A stretch of 41,691 nt of DNA, taken from Flectobacillus roseus (GTDB lineage: Bacteria; Bacteroidota; Bacteroidia; Cytophagales; Spirosomataceae). The stretch's first letter is position 1, and each line of letters opens with the position of its first letter. A program made the position numbers and the translations under genes. Positions 7,368 through 15,090 of the stretch are shown piece by piece. Under the pieces are notes generated by a model that saw only the letters and a program-made list of their open reading frames with translations, ran no database searches and had not been told where the DNA came from. Location: NCBI RefSeq assembly GCF_030056665.1, contig NZ_JASHIG010000050.1; one strand, 5' to 3'.

Positions 7368-8282
7368 TCACTTGGTTTTGCCACTAAGCATTTGAAGTAG
7401 CTGCTTTGCGTTGCTATTGTTTTTATTAAGTTGCAATGCTTTCTTGCAATTCGCCAATGATTTATCATACTGTTGAACGGCATATTGTGAGGCTGCCATT
7501 CCGTAAATTATTCGGTCATCGTTGGGCTTTAGCTTGTCTGCTTGTTGGTAGTAGTCAATGGATTTTTGAAATTGTCCATTATCGTAACAAGTTGCTCCAA
7601 GATTAAAAAATGCACTCAAGTAGTTCGGATTGTACTTTGTCGCCTGCACCAAGTAATTTATTCCTTCTCGCACTTTATTTTCGTTTATCAGCGTGTTACC
7701 AAGTTTGTAGGCAGAAGTGTCTGGCTTTACGTTTTGCTTCAAACACACTCTGAACACCAGTTCGGCTCTGTCGTTGATTTCAAGGTCATACAACTTTATT
7801 CCTAAGTCAAAAAGCTCATTGCCCTTTTTTGTTTCCATAAATTTTGCGAAGCCCTCGTTGGACACCAAAGGTTTTGTCGGGTCTGCATTGCCAACGTCAA
7901 AGCCGTCAAATGAGGAAACGTTATGCTTCGCCGCTAATTCTCGTAAGTTCTCTTCTAGCTTTTGCAAACTTTGTCTTGTATGTTTTTCCACTTTCTCAAC
8001 GTGGAGCATATATTCGTCATTCTCTTTCTTGTCAAGTGCAACAAATCGGTAGGATTGGGCAACTAAATCTGTTTTCAGTTTCTCTAGTTTTGATTTGTCT
8101 TTGTCAAAAAAGAAATACCCGTACAAAAGATTTTGCTTTGTGTCTATTCCTTGCACTTCAATTCTGTCAAAAATAGAATTGATTTGCTCCAAGTCATCCG
8201 TGTTTTGTGTCGCTTGGGTTTGAGACTGACAACTTGAAAAAAAGGTCAAGGTCAAAATAAGCGTTAGTGTGGTAGTTCTCAT
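7368..8282 (-). CDS. Lipoprotein with RraB-like domain and TPR repeats
   Basis: 304 residues. A lipoprotein signal peptide ends in the lipobox FFSSC (Cys about residue 18), so the protein is likely anchored in the outer or inner membrane facing the periplasm. Residues ~45-140 resemble the RraB fold (regulator of RNase E): a strand pair, LHVEKVEKHTRQSLQKLEE, then a helix ending in SSFDGFDVGNAD, which recalls the conserved DGW/DGF end of that family. Residues ~175-300 hold three to four TPR units (e.g. YLSAFFNLGATCYDNGQFQK). Since the protein is exported, it is unlikely to control RNase E; the RraB fold here probably serves protein binding. It is a single-gene unit in the cargo island. Confidence 0.7.
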   Translation of the reverse strand: MRTTTLTLILTLTFFSSCQSQTQATQNTDDLEQINSIFDRIEVQGIDTKQNLLYGYFFFDKDKSKLEKLKTDLVAQSYRFVALDKKENDEYMLHVEKVEKHTRQSLQKLEENLRELAAKHNVSSFDGFDVGNADPTKPLVSNEGFAKFMETKKGNELFDLGIKLYDLEINDRAELVFRVCLKQNVKPDTSAYKLGNTLINENKVREGINYLVQATKYNPNYLSAFFNLGATCYDNGQFQKSIDYYQQADKLKPNDDRIIYGMAASQYAVQQYDKSLANCKKALQLNKNNSNAKQLLQMLSGKTK

Positions 8283-8703
8283 TTTTCCATTTTATGAACG
8301 CTGTGTCCAAATACGGTTACAGCCAAAGATTATATAACCGCAATATAATTGAATTTTATTTCGCCTATCCAACTTGCTTTTCGTATAAACGAATATTTGG
8401 CAAGAAGTAAGTGTTTTTTAACCAAAGTCAATACAACTTTTACCACATATTTATAAACAATAGACCCCTGATTGAAATCAATTGGAGTATTCCCTTCAGG
8501 GGTTAGTTAGATGAGTAAATAAAGATTATGATTTTCTCCATGTTTGAAAATTAAGATTGGTGCATGTCAACATTTAAGTCGTACTCTCTTGGGAGAACCT
8601 TACAAGTTTTTAATAAAATTGAAAAGAATAGACTTGCTTTCCGAATGTGAACAGAGGTTATAATAAAGCCTGCTACTATTAATAATGGGAGCAGGCTTTA
8701 TCA
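8283..8703. other. Intergenic stretch between Fic and RraB-TPR genes
   Basis: About 420 bases without a credible gene. It contains an inverted pair ACCCCTGA / TCAGGGGT (8464-8471 and 8496-8503) and the Fic gene terminator at 8664-8700. Otherwise AT-rich, with nothing recognised. Confidence 0.6.
8664..8700 (-). terminator. Hairpin terminator of fic gene
   Basis: An 11-bp perfect stem TAAAGCCTGCT with its complement at 8690-8700 and a 15-base loop, lying directly after the stop of the minus-strand Fic gene (8704). There is no strong T-run. Confidence 0.65.
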
Positions 8704-9492
8704 TTATATACTTTTAAGGGACTCTGGTAGCATTAACAAAAATGGTACGCATCTTCCCCAATGAAGTGCATAGTAGTTGAATCCTAATGCAATAGTTTTA
8801 TAGTATTCAGGTCTATTGTCAAAATAGTACTTCTCGGAGTTGATAGACCATGCTGACATACCTAATTTTGAAACTAAAAACCACTTTTCCAATAATCTTG
8901 CAGACCTACCATTTCCATCCATAAAGGGGTGAATTAGTGCCACCCAAAGGTGAATCATGGAGGCATAATAGAAGACTTCTTTATGAGTCATCTTTCTCTT
9001 GAGAAGCTCTGTGATGTCTGAAAACAACTTGGTCATTTCCTGATTCACAAATTGGGGTTCTACTGCCAAATACACAGGCCTAAGCGTAGCGGAGTCTCTA
9101 ATGCCAACTTGTTCTTTTCTGATTTTACCCCTCATGTTTGCGATGAGTAATGTCTTTGAAAGTATCTCATGTGCCTTCAAAAAATTAGCCTTATTAAATA
9201 TGTTCTCAGAGCAGAATTTATAGGCTTTTACCAAGTTCTCAATTTCTTGTACCTCCTTTTTATTCAGAGAAACTTTACTATCTCTATTTCTAAAGAAACT
9301 GTTGGCATCAAGGGTATTTCCTTCTATTTTTGAAGAATAGAGCGCTGATGCAATAATGTAGTATTCAATGTCTTCAGTCGTGAAATTAGACTTTGATTTT
9401 AGCTTATCATAAACACTTGACCAGTCCAAATTAGATTGAGAAGAGTATTCCTCTAGGTACTCAAATGATATTATTTTTAGGTTTTTTCCCAT
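8704..9492 (-). CDS. Fic-domain protein (AMP transferase family)
   Basis: 262 residues. The Fic active-site loop HPFMDGNGRSAR (H188 onward) matches HPFx[DE]GNGRxxR in full, so transfer of AMP or a similar moiety from a nucleotide to a protein hydroxyl is expected. An N-terminal inhibitory motif [ST]xxxE[GN] is present as SSKIEGN (E57), placing it in the class II Fic proteins, where the Glu keeps the enzyme off. The intact motif suggests a regulated enzyme, not a free toxin. It is monocistronic, with a terminator at 8664-8700. Fic genes are common cargo of mobile elements; the target cannot be told from sequence. Confidence 0.92.
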   Translation of the reverse strand: MGKNLKIISFEYLEEYSSQSNLDWSSVYDKLKSKSNFTTEDIEYYIIASALYSSKIEGNTLDANSFFRNRDSKVSLNKKEVQEIENLVKAYKFCSENIFNKANFLKAHEILSKTLLIANMRGKIRKEQVGIRDSATLRPVYLAVEPQFVNQEMTKLFSDITELLKRKMTHKEVFYYASMIHLWVALIHPFMDGNGRSARLLEKWFLVSKLGMSAWSINSEKYYFDNRPEYYKTIALGFNYYALHWGRCVPFLLMLPESLKSI

Positions 9493-9683
9493 GTTGCAAA
9501 TATGCTTATTGTTGCATTTAAAGAGAAAAGTTATTGATTTGATGACTTGGAAAATAATCGAATCACTAGTCTCCGCTTTCTGAGTGCCAACTAATAAAAA
9601 AATCGGTGCTAGAGAAATAACAAAAGCATATTCAAGAAGTGCTTTTCGTTATCAATGGGTATTTTAATATCCTTGTTTTACGA

Positions 9684-9856
9684 GAAAAGAAATTTGGGCT
9701 ATACTTAATTATGAAAGTAGAACTTTATTTAATCGTCACATGAATAAGGGAGGACTCCGTACAAAGCTCCCATCATTTTTTTACGAAAGGAATACTTTTT
9801 ATCGGGAGGAGTCAGTGATATTGGAGAGGGTGTTCAATACAACTTTAATTGTATAA
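9684..9856 (+). pseudogene. Start-less diverged copy of the 61-aa regulator gene
   Basis: Read on the plus strand, the frame from AGAAAAGAA gives KEIWAILNYESRTLFNRHM, then NKGGLRTKLPSFFYERNTFY and EESVILERVF before a stop at ~9854. This is clearly homologous to the gene at 3422-3607, and much of the DNA is nearly identical. An in-frame TAA lies at ~9662-9664 and no ATG, GTG or TTG follows it before the homologous part, so the 5' end is lost. The two copies bracket the cargo island, suggesting insertion by recombination between repeats or a fused relic of another element. Confidence 0.7.
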
Positions 9857-9880
9857 AAAATCCCTCACTAGGAGGGATTT
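9857..9880 (-). terminator. Hairpin terminator, probably bidirectional
   Basis: AAATCCCTC, short loop, then GAGGGATTT, with an A-run to the left (T-run on the minus strand). It sits just after the stop of the minus-strand 59-aa gene (9888) and also after the regulator relic on the plus strand. Confidence 0.7.
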
Positions 9881-9887
9881 TAGGTGG

Positions 9888-10067
9888 TTATGCTATTACA
9901 ACCTTTTTTCTTTTCGATAGACCTTTGGATTGGGTCTGTTTATTTAAAGCTTTTGAAGAATTAAGCTTATTCTTTTTAAATTCTCTGAATTCCTCTAAGT
10001 TAATTTGCCCTGTAGCATCAACAATAATATCTGATTTGTTGAGTGCTTTAAAATCAATTGTTTTCAT
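9888..10067 (-). CDS. Small protein (59 aa), partner of GNAT gene
   Basis: 59 residues: ATG at 10067, TAA at 9888. It has an N-terminal strand/helix (MKTIDFKALNKSDIIVDATG), a helix EEFREFKKNK, and a very basic tail (SKGLSKRKKVV). Its start lies 14 bases inside the end of the GNAT gene, so the two are coupled. A small protein next to a GNAT enzyme recalls toxin-antitoxin pairs, but the usual order (antitoxin first, DUF1778 type) is reversed and the protein is not a recognised antitoxin. Confidence 0.6.
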   Translation of the reverse strand: MKTIDFKALNKSDIIVDATGQINLEEFREFKKNKLNSSKALNKQTQSKGLSKRKKVVIA

Positions 10068-10563
10068 TTGGAAAATATTGTTTTATTAATGAAAGGGATG
10101 CTTGTGTTTCAATTACCATTTGATTGCCTCTTCCAAAGGGGATAGCTCCTAGTTTTGATTTATAATGTTCTATTAGCCTAGTTTTAGCTACAAAAATTAA
10201 ATATCCATCGTACCCTTTTTCGAGACTTAATTTGCAAGCATAGGCGACTAAATTACCTGCTACTCCCTCATATATTTTTGCACGACCTTTGTTAAAACTA
10301 GAGTTTTCAATAAGATGCATGATCATTACATCTCCAGAGTCACCTAAACTAATTAATCCGTGTATAATTGAGGGATTTTCCAATGTGACAAGTTTATAAA
10401 CTTGCCTTTCTGGACTTGCAATCTCTTTATGCCAATCGAAATCCCAATCTTTTTTCTTTATTTCACTTTTTTTGACAGGGAGAACCTCCGTTTTGAATGA
10501 TTCTTTAGTTTTTACATTGGCGATAGAGTTGGTTAATCTATCTATTTTCTGTGAAATCTTCAT
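10054..10563 (-). CDS. GNAT-like acetyltransferase
   Basis: 169 residues. The C-terminal ~100 residues look like a GNAT fold: a central strand (GDVMIMHLIENSS), then YEGVAGNLVAYACKLSLEKGYDG (acetyl-CoA-binding helix region), then a strand LIFVAKTRLIEHYKSKLGA and a final FGRGNQMVIE strand. The N-terminal ~60 residues are basic and probably extended. GNAT enzymes move an acetyl group from acetyl-CoA to an amine. The substrate may be aminoacyl-tRNA, as in TacT-type toxins, or a small molecule; the sequence does not decide. It overlaps the 59-aa gene by 14 bases. Confidence 0.6.
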   Translation of the reverse strand: MKISQKIDRLTNSIANVKTKESFKTEVLPVKKSEIKKKDWDFDWHKEIASPERQVYKLVTLENPSIIHGLISLGDSGDVMIMHLIENSSFNKGRAKIYEGVAGNLVAYACKLSLEKGYDGYLIFVAKTRLIEHYKSKLGAIPFGRGNQMVIETQASLSLIKQYFPNENN

Positions 10564-10633
10564 ATAAAGATATTATTTTTTAGTCTAATATTAAAGTGAT
10601 TTATTCATTTTCAAAGACCTATTTTGGGGTGCT

Positions 10634-10834
10634 TTATTTACAATACTCCAAAATCCATTTATTGAGCATTTTAATACATGAGAGCTTTTCCATATCGGCT
10701 TTTATGTAAGGTTGTTCTTCTGGGGCATCATCAGAACCAGCTATTGTGTCCTCAAGTCCATATTCAATCTGATAGGTACATTTTTCAAAGATTTTCAAAA
10801 ACATTAACTTTTCAGCTTTGGTGAGTTTTGCCAT
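10634..10834 (-). CDS. Small acidic hypothetical protein (66 aa)
   Basis: 66 residues, not recognised. A helical start (KLTKAEKLMFLKIFEKCTYQI), an acidic loop (DTIAGSDDAPEEQ) and a helical end. It begins 17 bases from the TTGCTACCAA site at 10851-10860, so a protein bound there could control it. Short acidic proteins of this kind occur as antitoxins or anti-defence factors, but nothing here shows this. Confidence 0.5.
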   Translation of the reverse strand: MAKLTKAEKLMFLKIFEKCTYQIEYGLEDTIAGSDDAPEEQPYIKADMEKLSCIKMLNKWILEYCK

Positions 10835-10850
10835 CTTCAGATAAATTAAA

Positions 10851-10915
10851 TTGCTACCAATTTACACGGCTGCCTGTTATGCCCGCAGAGCTGATCAGTT
10901 TGAAATTGGTAGCAA
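10851..10915. repeat. Inverted pair of TTGCTACCAA sites
   Basis: TTGCTACCAA at 10851-10860 and its complement TTGGTAGCAA at 10906-10915, both AT-flanked (AAATT). The 45 bases between hold ACGGCTGCC and GCTGATCAG, words also found between the palindromes of element B at 18361-18476. Three more copies of the motif lie at 12324-12440. Likely an operator or structural site of element A. Confidence 0.7.
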
Positions 10916-10961
10916 GAATGAAGTAAAATCGTCTAAAGTAGATACTTGGTTGGTACTATTG

Positions 10962-11324
10962 CTATCGTAAATTCTTGTTGTGTGGAATATTGGCATTGTA
11001 GATGACAGCATATTTTACAAACCAGAATGCTAGAAAGAATGGATACCAAATAAAAAAAGTTATTCCTATAAGATGCCCAGTAGATTTACTTTTATTTGGG
11101 TCGTCAAAAAATGGCTCTAGGCTTTCCATTTCAACACCAGACTTGCATAATAACCAAATAAATGGTTCAAATACTAAACCTGCTATACTATAAATAAGTA
11201 CCAATGGTAATGGGAAAAAAGTAAAGGCTATTACCCAAATACAACCATACAGAAAAATGAATGGGGATAATATTACCCTGAGCAATAATTTACCTGTACT
11301 TTCGTACTCTTGCTTATTTTTCAT
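10962..11324 (-). CDS. Small integral membrane protein (120 aa)
   Basis: I chose the ATG at 11324, 5 bases after the stop of the upstream gene; an ATG at 11375 would add 17 residues overlapping that gene. Two long hydrophobic spans follow a short basic N-terminus: a long segment LLLRVILSPFIFLYGCIWVI with FTFFPLPLVLIYSIAGLV just after (two passes or a re-entrant hairpin), and FFIWYPFFLAFWFVKYAVIY near the C-terminus. The loop ESLEPFFDDPNKS is acidic. Not recognised as a family. Located in the block between the two TTGCTACCAA site groups. Confidence 0.65.
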   Translation of the reverse strand: MKNKQEYESTGKLLLRVILSPFIFLYGCIWVIAFTFFPLPLVLIYSIAGLVFEPFIWLLCKSGVEMESLEPFFDDPNKSKSTGHLIGITFFIWYPFFLAFWFVKYAVIYNANIPHNKNLR

Positions 11325-11328
11325 GTCA

Positions 11329-11799
11329 TTATAAGTCCTTAAAATTTTCTTCAATAAATGATTGTTGGAAAACATTCAAGTATATTTCATCGAGTTGGTC
11401 AAACTCTCCAAATTCGTGCTTGTAGCCATACTTGTGGTTATTGTACCAATTCTCAAAAGTCAAGGCTGTAAGTGACGGTTTCCATTTGGCTATTTCACTA
11501 CTGAGTCTAGCGTGCAAGTTTTCGAATATTGGTTCTCCAAGTGTGGAAAGTGCATTTGAGAGCGCCATCGCTTCATGGATTTGAAATTTCATTATACTGG
11601 CGCCATAGTCAGATTCTTTATATTCGTACACAAAATGCGAATGAAAGAGCGAAGCTACAATCAGGCTTGGGTCAAGTATCCAAAATGATGTTGAATTCTG
11701 CTTTTTATAATAAGCCTCTATCATTCGCTTTTCACGATGAGTATAAGCCCTGAGGGCATTATACTCATGAAAGTTTATTATTATGCCTACTCGGTTCAT
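11329..11799 (-). CDS. Hypothetical protein (156 aa)
   Basis: Not recognised. Soluble and helical, with many aromatic and His residues (FHSHFVYEYKE, NWYNNHKYGYKHEFGEFD). The start overlaps the end of the upstream 61-aa gene by 4 bases, so they are translationally coupled; a small membrane-protein gene follows 5 bases later. The three genes probably form one unit between the TTGCTACCAA site groups at 10851-10915 and 12324-12440. Confidence 0.6.
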   Translation of the reverse strand: MNRVGIIINFHEYNALRAYTHREKRMIEAYYKKQNSTSFWILDPSLIVASLFHSHFVYEYKESDYGASIMKFQIHEAMALSNALSTLGEPIFENLHARLSSEIAKWKPSLTALTFENWYNNHKYGYKHEFGEFDQLDEIYLNVFQQSFIEENFKDL

Positions 11800-11981
11800 A
11801 GGTCAATGATTTCGCAAGTGTCATCCACATAGAATATCCAATCGTCACCTGCTTGATCAGTGTAGTAAACTCTATTTCGTAGGTCGTTTGCTTCGCCTAC
11901 ATAAGTTTCACCTACTTGGATATCTGAATTGGTACTTCTTTTGCCTTCAATTGCAAGTACTCTAAATCTTACTGCGTCCAT
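11796..11981 (-). CDS. Small beta-rich hypothetical protein (61 aa)
   Basis: 61 residues, strand-rich: FRVLAIEGKRS, VGETYVGEAN, RVYYTDQAGDDWIFYVDDTCEII. This is the pattern of a small SH3-like barrel often seen in phage and mobile-element proteins. It overlaps the 156-aa gene by 4 bases. Function unknown. Confidence 0.55.
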   Translation of the reverse strand: MDAVRFRVLAIEGKRSTNSDIQVGETYVGEANDLRNRVYYTDQAGDDWIFYVDDTCEIIDL

Positions 11982-12013
11982 GATATTTTTGATTTGAATG
12001 TGATTGGTTATTA

Positions 12014-12322
12014 CTACTTCTTTGGTGTCACCCTATTTGCAACTATCAGGAACTTGTTGAATCCTTCAATTGCTGAAAGAAGCTCTTTGATTGTATCTGA
12101 CTGCTCTTTTTGACTTTGTTCGCTCTCCTTTTTGAGCTTCTGAAGCTCGGCTCTTAGCTTGTTGTTTTCGATTTCTTGCCTTTTGTAGGTTCGAATGATA
12201 TGCTGAACTGCTTTATTTGCTGAGTGGTTAAACTTTTGGCTCATGACCTCATTGATGATTTCAACGATATCCTGATTTTCTCGACTGTTCAAATCTCGAA
12301 GGTTGATGATTTTTAACTCCAT
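12014..12322 (-). CDS. Small DNA-binding-type protein with coiled coil (family shared with element B)
   Basis: 102 residues. The N-terminal ~45 residues (LRDLNSRENQDIVEIINEVM, then ANKAVQHIIRTYK) give a short strand followed by two helices, like a ribbon-helix-helix unit. Residues 50-85 are a coiled coil (NKLRAELQKLKKESEQ). The protein at 30604-30894 in element B is clearly related (ENQDLVNTINDVM, NAIFEIIRRY, coiled coil). The start lies 2 bases from the first TTGCTACCAA site of the 12324-12440 group, so self-repression through these sites is likely. A partition or copy-control role would fit; this is inference. Confidence 0.65.
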   Translation of the reverse strand: MELKIINLRDLNSRENQDIVEIINEVMSQKFNHSANKAVQHIIRTYKRQEIENNKLRAELQKLKKESEQSQKEQSDTIKELLSAIEGFNKFLIVANRVTPKK

Positions 12323-12323
12323 T

Positions 12324-12440
12324 TTGCTACCAATATTTGATTTATGAATTGCTGTTGAGTGATGTTATAATACTTTTGCTACCAAAAAGGTATCTGCAGA
12401 GTGAAAAAATGATAGTTTTCCTGGTTTAAATTGGTAGCAA
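12324..12440. promoter_or_regulatory. Three TTGCTACCAA sites upstream of the coiled-coil gene
   Basis: TTGCTACCAA at 12324-12333 and 12376-12385, and its complement at 12431-12440; spacing 52 and 55 bases, filling the gap between two minus-strand genes. With the 10851-10915 pair this makes five copies in 1.6 kb. The arrangement of short palindrome-like sites at 45-65 base spacing matches the TGTTAACA groups of element B, although the site sequence differs. Confidence 0.75.
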
Positions 12441-12821
12441 CTAGCGGACGCTTTTTTTGAGATTATTATGATAGGAAGCACGATGTTTTGAGTTGCAAAA
12501 GAGGCTTCCTTTTCGTTTGTCTTTTAAGTTTTCACCGCAGAAGTGACATTGTCCTATTGGTGTAAGATTTGATTCTAAGTCGATTGAGTTATCTCCTTCG
12601 TCAATGTCCTCTTGTTCTTCCTCTGCCAGATATTTTACGATGCCATTGTCAATTAGGTAGAAAAAGTCAACACCTAAATCCAAGCAAAGAAACTGTAGCC
12701 GAATAGAATATTTTGACTTCTCTGTATTGTTAATACATCCAAGGTATTTTCCGTAAGTATAAATAATGTCCTCACGTAGTTTGATAACTTGGCTATTCCT
12801 CAAATGACTGAAATTATCCAT
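12441..12821 (-). CDS. Protein with C-terminal zinc ribbon
   Basis: 126 residues from the ATG at 12821; a TTG 17 codons upstream is less likely. The C-terminus has CHFCGENLKDKRKGSLFCNSKHR: CxxC, then C...KHR, the layout of a small zinc finger of the kind found in Bacteroidota mobile-element proteins (CxxCG, FC, RxxYHN). The N-terminal ~85 residues are helical with an acidic stretch (EEEQEDIDEGDNS). It is likely a nucleic-acid-binding accessory protein. The start overlaps the upstream gene by 22 bases. Confidence 0.65.
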   Translation of the reverse strand: MDNFSHLRNSQVIKLREDIIYTYGKYLGCINNTEKSKYSIRLQFLCLDLGVDFFYLIDNGIVKYLAEEEQEDIDEGDNSIDLESNLTPIGQCHFCGENLKDKRKGSLFCNSKHRASYHNNLKKSVR

Positions 12822-13042
12822 TGTCCATGTTGGAGAGTTAAAGATGCTGGCTGAATGATTTTGTTCTTGCAATCACTTTCTGAGTCCTTGAGAAAGCTTG
12901 AGTAATTTTGGGCGCTCAGTCTGCTTGAAAAACTGATAATGTTACTTTGGTTTGAGAAATCGACATTAGCTTGTTGTTCCCAACGGTCTTTTAACCTGAT
13001 AAAAGTGATTCCTCTAGCTTTTGTGATGATGATGTAGTTCAT
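12800..13042 (-). CDS. Small hypothetical protein (80 aa)
   Basis: 80 residues from the ATG at 13042 (another ATG at 13060 adds 6). It has an N-terminal strand pair (MNYIIITKARGITFIRLKDRW) and a Ser-rich middle. Both ends overlap neighbours (29 bases with the helix-turn-helix gene, 22 with the zinc-ribbon gene), which fits a compact phage-like operon but also makes a chance frame possible. Not recognised. Confidence 0.45.
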   Translation of the reverse strand: MNYIIITKARGITFIRLKDRWEQQANVDFSNQSNIISFSSRLSAQNYSSFLKDSESDCKNKIIQPASLTLQHGQWIISVI

Positions 13043-13343
13043 GTGTAGATTGGGGTACATTGGGTTTAATCGTTCCTACAATATCCATGATGTCCATCTG
13101 AATATTTCCCTGAAACTGTTGTCTGGAAAGACCTAAGAAATCCGAAAGTCGTTTGACAATTTGCGGAGTGACATTTCTCTGTCCCCTGAGCATTTTTCGG
13201 ATATTCGAATTATCTGTATTCTCTCCGTATCCAAGCTCCTCTCTGATGATGTTGTAGAGCTTTCTTCGCTCAGAAAGAGGCATTTGTTTATATTTTCGCT
13301 TAATCTGGAGTGGAATTGTTGTAGGATTTTCAAAAGCCTTCAT
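13014..13343 (-). CDS. Helix-turn-helix protein (109 aa)
   Basis: 109 residues. The centre (RRKLYNIIREELGY, NIRKMLRGQRNVTPQIVKRLSDFLGL) fits a lambda-repressor-like helix-turn-helix: the second helix binds DNA, and a C-terminal helix leads to LSRQQF. The N-terminus is basic; the C-terminus ends in a His-rich run (HELHHHHKS), perhaps metal binding or coincidental. It is likely a regulator of element A replication or of its accessory genes. Confidence 0.6.
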   Translation of the reverse strand: MKAFENPTTIPLQIKRKYKQMPLSERRKLYNIIREELGYGENTDNSNIRKMLRGQRNVTPQIVKRLSDFLGLSRQQFQGNIQMDIMDIVGTIKPNVPQSTHELHHHHKS

Positions 13344-13375
13344 GTGACCCGATATTAAGTGTTGTGACCCGTTTT

Positions 13376-13651
13376 TTAGAGTGGTGTTGAAAAGACTAAT
13401 CTTTTTGTTTCTTTGTCGAATCGTGCAATTTCGCCCAAATCTCTACCCGTTTTAGGCTCTTTAGCGTAGATAATCGCAAGGTCAAAGCCTCTGAACTTTT
13501 TTATCATATTCTCGGCACTTTCGATGCGCTTATTTAGGTACTTATTCTGATAAACCTGAATCGGCGTTCCTTTACTGGTGAGCGCAATGTTTGTGCCTGA
13601 TGGCATTCTGTACTTGATATGCCATTCTGCCGTTCTGATTAATTCGTCCAT
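13376..13651 (-). CDS. Hypothetical protein (91 aa)
   Basis: 91 residues, not recognised. Strand-helix-strand pattern: TAEWHIKYRMPSG, ALTSKGTPIQVYQN, a helix RIESAENMIKKFRG, then FDLAIIYAKEPKTG and a C-terminal strand. It overlaps the end of the winged-helix replication-type gene by 13 bases, so it is made from the same message. Confidence 0.6.
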   Translation of the reverse strand: MDELIRTAEWHIKYRMPSGTNIALTSKGTPIQVYQNKYLNKRIESAENMIKKFRGFDLAIIYAKEPKTGRDLGEIARFDKETKRLVFSTPL

Positions 13652-15009
13652 TGTGATGATAAGTTTGTATTGGATATGAATGAGTAATATTTTTCTAGTG
13701 TTTCTGGGTTAGTTCTTTTTGATATTCTCTTTGCCCAGTAAAGAGATAACTCGCTAATCGAAAGGATTTTACCTTTTTGCCCACGTGGTATGATACCAAA
13801 TGCTAATGAATTCTTCGCTTTTTCCAATTCGTCCTCAAATCTTACCTCTATGAATTTCTTTTGCTCACGTTTGAGCCACACATGGGCGATTAGGAACCCA
13901 CCTCTATCACGATACTTCTTCGAGAAATAGTTAAGTGGCCAGTATGCTTCACGGTCGTACTTTTCATTGTGCTTTTTCACTAAATCTACCTCAGCTATCT
14001 TGGTCATACAGAACGTTTTCCAATGTATGTAGCTCTCTGTTCCGTTAAAGTGCCCAAATACATCACTACCAATCAATCTCTTGATTTTCACCTCAGTTTC
14101 ACCGTTAAACTTCTGTTTAGGATAGAGGTTCTTTTTGGCATAGTTCCAGAATTCTGTGATTAATTGTGCCTTTTCATGTGGCTGAATTGGCTTTTCTTGA
14201 ACTGGTTTGGTGGTTCTGCTAGGCATTGGTGACTTATGACCTCCTAGGTGGCGATTGCGGAAGTATTCAGCTCTACCGCTTGTATAGTTGTCCACATCAT
14301 CGGTGTCGGCGGCGCCACTGGTTTCATTTTCCTTGTCATTAGTGGAACTTTCAAGGTTATTTTTTTGGAAAGAAAGGTCAAAGGGCTCAATTTGCTTTTT
14401 TTCCCTGTCAATTTCCCTGTGTCTTTCCCCGTAATTTTCTTGGGTAGATTCAACATCTACTGCTATATATGAATTGTTTAAATTTATCCTGTCTTTTAAT
14501 ATCGGAAAAGTTTGCCACGTCTTAGTAATTAGAATGTCCTTGGGTTGGACTGTTAAAGCCTTCAACTGAGGCTTCAAATTGACATCACCAAAGGCGATAT
14601 AAAGGTTTGGAATGATTGTGTATCCCCCTGTCGAATTGTTGTCTATAATGTCAATAAAACGGGCATTTGACAGCCTAGCAAGGATATTGTAGATGTTTCT
14701 AGTCTCACAAGAAATAAGTCTAGCCAACTCTCTACGGGTAATGTTAATGGATGGAATACTCTGACTATCAACCCATGTCGATGAATTAACCAGCTTGCGG
14801 AACATGGGTAAATACTTATAGAGAATCGCCTCCATAACCTTTTGGTGTGGAGTTCGAAGCTTTGCTGACAAACCTAGATATTGTAGGGCATTAAACTCCT
14901 CTGCAAGCGCATGGTATCGCTTATACACGCTTGAGCTTGTCTGCTCGAGCGTCTTAGGCATCCTTACGAAGTCTGTGTCAATCGCCGATTTAGGTGAAAA
15001 TAGATTCAT
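13639..15009 (-). CDS. Winged-helix replication-type protein
   Basis: 456 residues from the ATG at 15009 (a TTG 6 codons upstream is less likely). Residues ~60-150 form a winged helix: a helical stretch ending in YKYLPMFRKLVN, then NITRRELARLISCETRNIYNILARLSNARFI, then a wing. A basic Ser/Pro/Arg linker (~220-270) and a C-terminal helical domain with aromatic residues (FWNYAKKNLYPKQK, YIHWKTFCMTKI, YWPLNYFSKKYRD) follow. There is no HUH or helicase motif, so this is not the Rep type of element B. The size, the winged helix and the upstream structured DNA (15091-15391) fit a theta-type plasmid or phage initiator or a helicase loader. Call is moderate. Confidence 0.6.
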   Translation of the reverse strand: MNLFSPKSAIDTDFVRMPKTLEQTSSSVYKRYHALAEEFNALQYLGLSAKLRTPHQKVMEAILYKYLPMFRKLVNSSTWVDSQSIPSINITRRELARLISCETRNIYNILARLSNARFIDIIDNNSTGGYTIIPNLYIAFGDVNLKPQLKALTVQPKDILITKTWQTFPILKDRINLNNSYIAVDVESTQENYGERHREIDREKKQIEPFDLSFQKNNLESSTNDKENETSGAADTDDVDNYTSGRAEYFRNRHLGGHKSPMPSRTTKPVQEKPIQPHEKAQLITEFWNYAKKNLYPKQKFNGETEVKIKRLIGSDVFGHFNGTESYIHWKTFCMTKIAEVDLVKKHNEKYDREAYWPLNYFSKKYRDRGGFLIAHVWLKREQKKFIEVRFEDELEKAKNSLAFGIIPRGQKGKILSISELSLYWAKRISKRTNPETLEKYYSFISNTNLSSQWTN

Positions 15010-15090
15010 ATTTTGTGAAATGGGCAAAGTATCGCCACAGGTTTGGTCGTCACACTACTTTCTGTAGCAGATACTTCAATTTGCTTTTGT

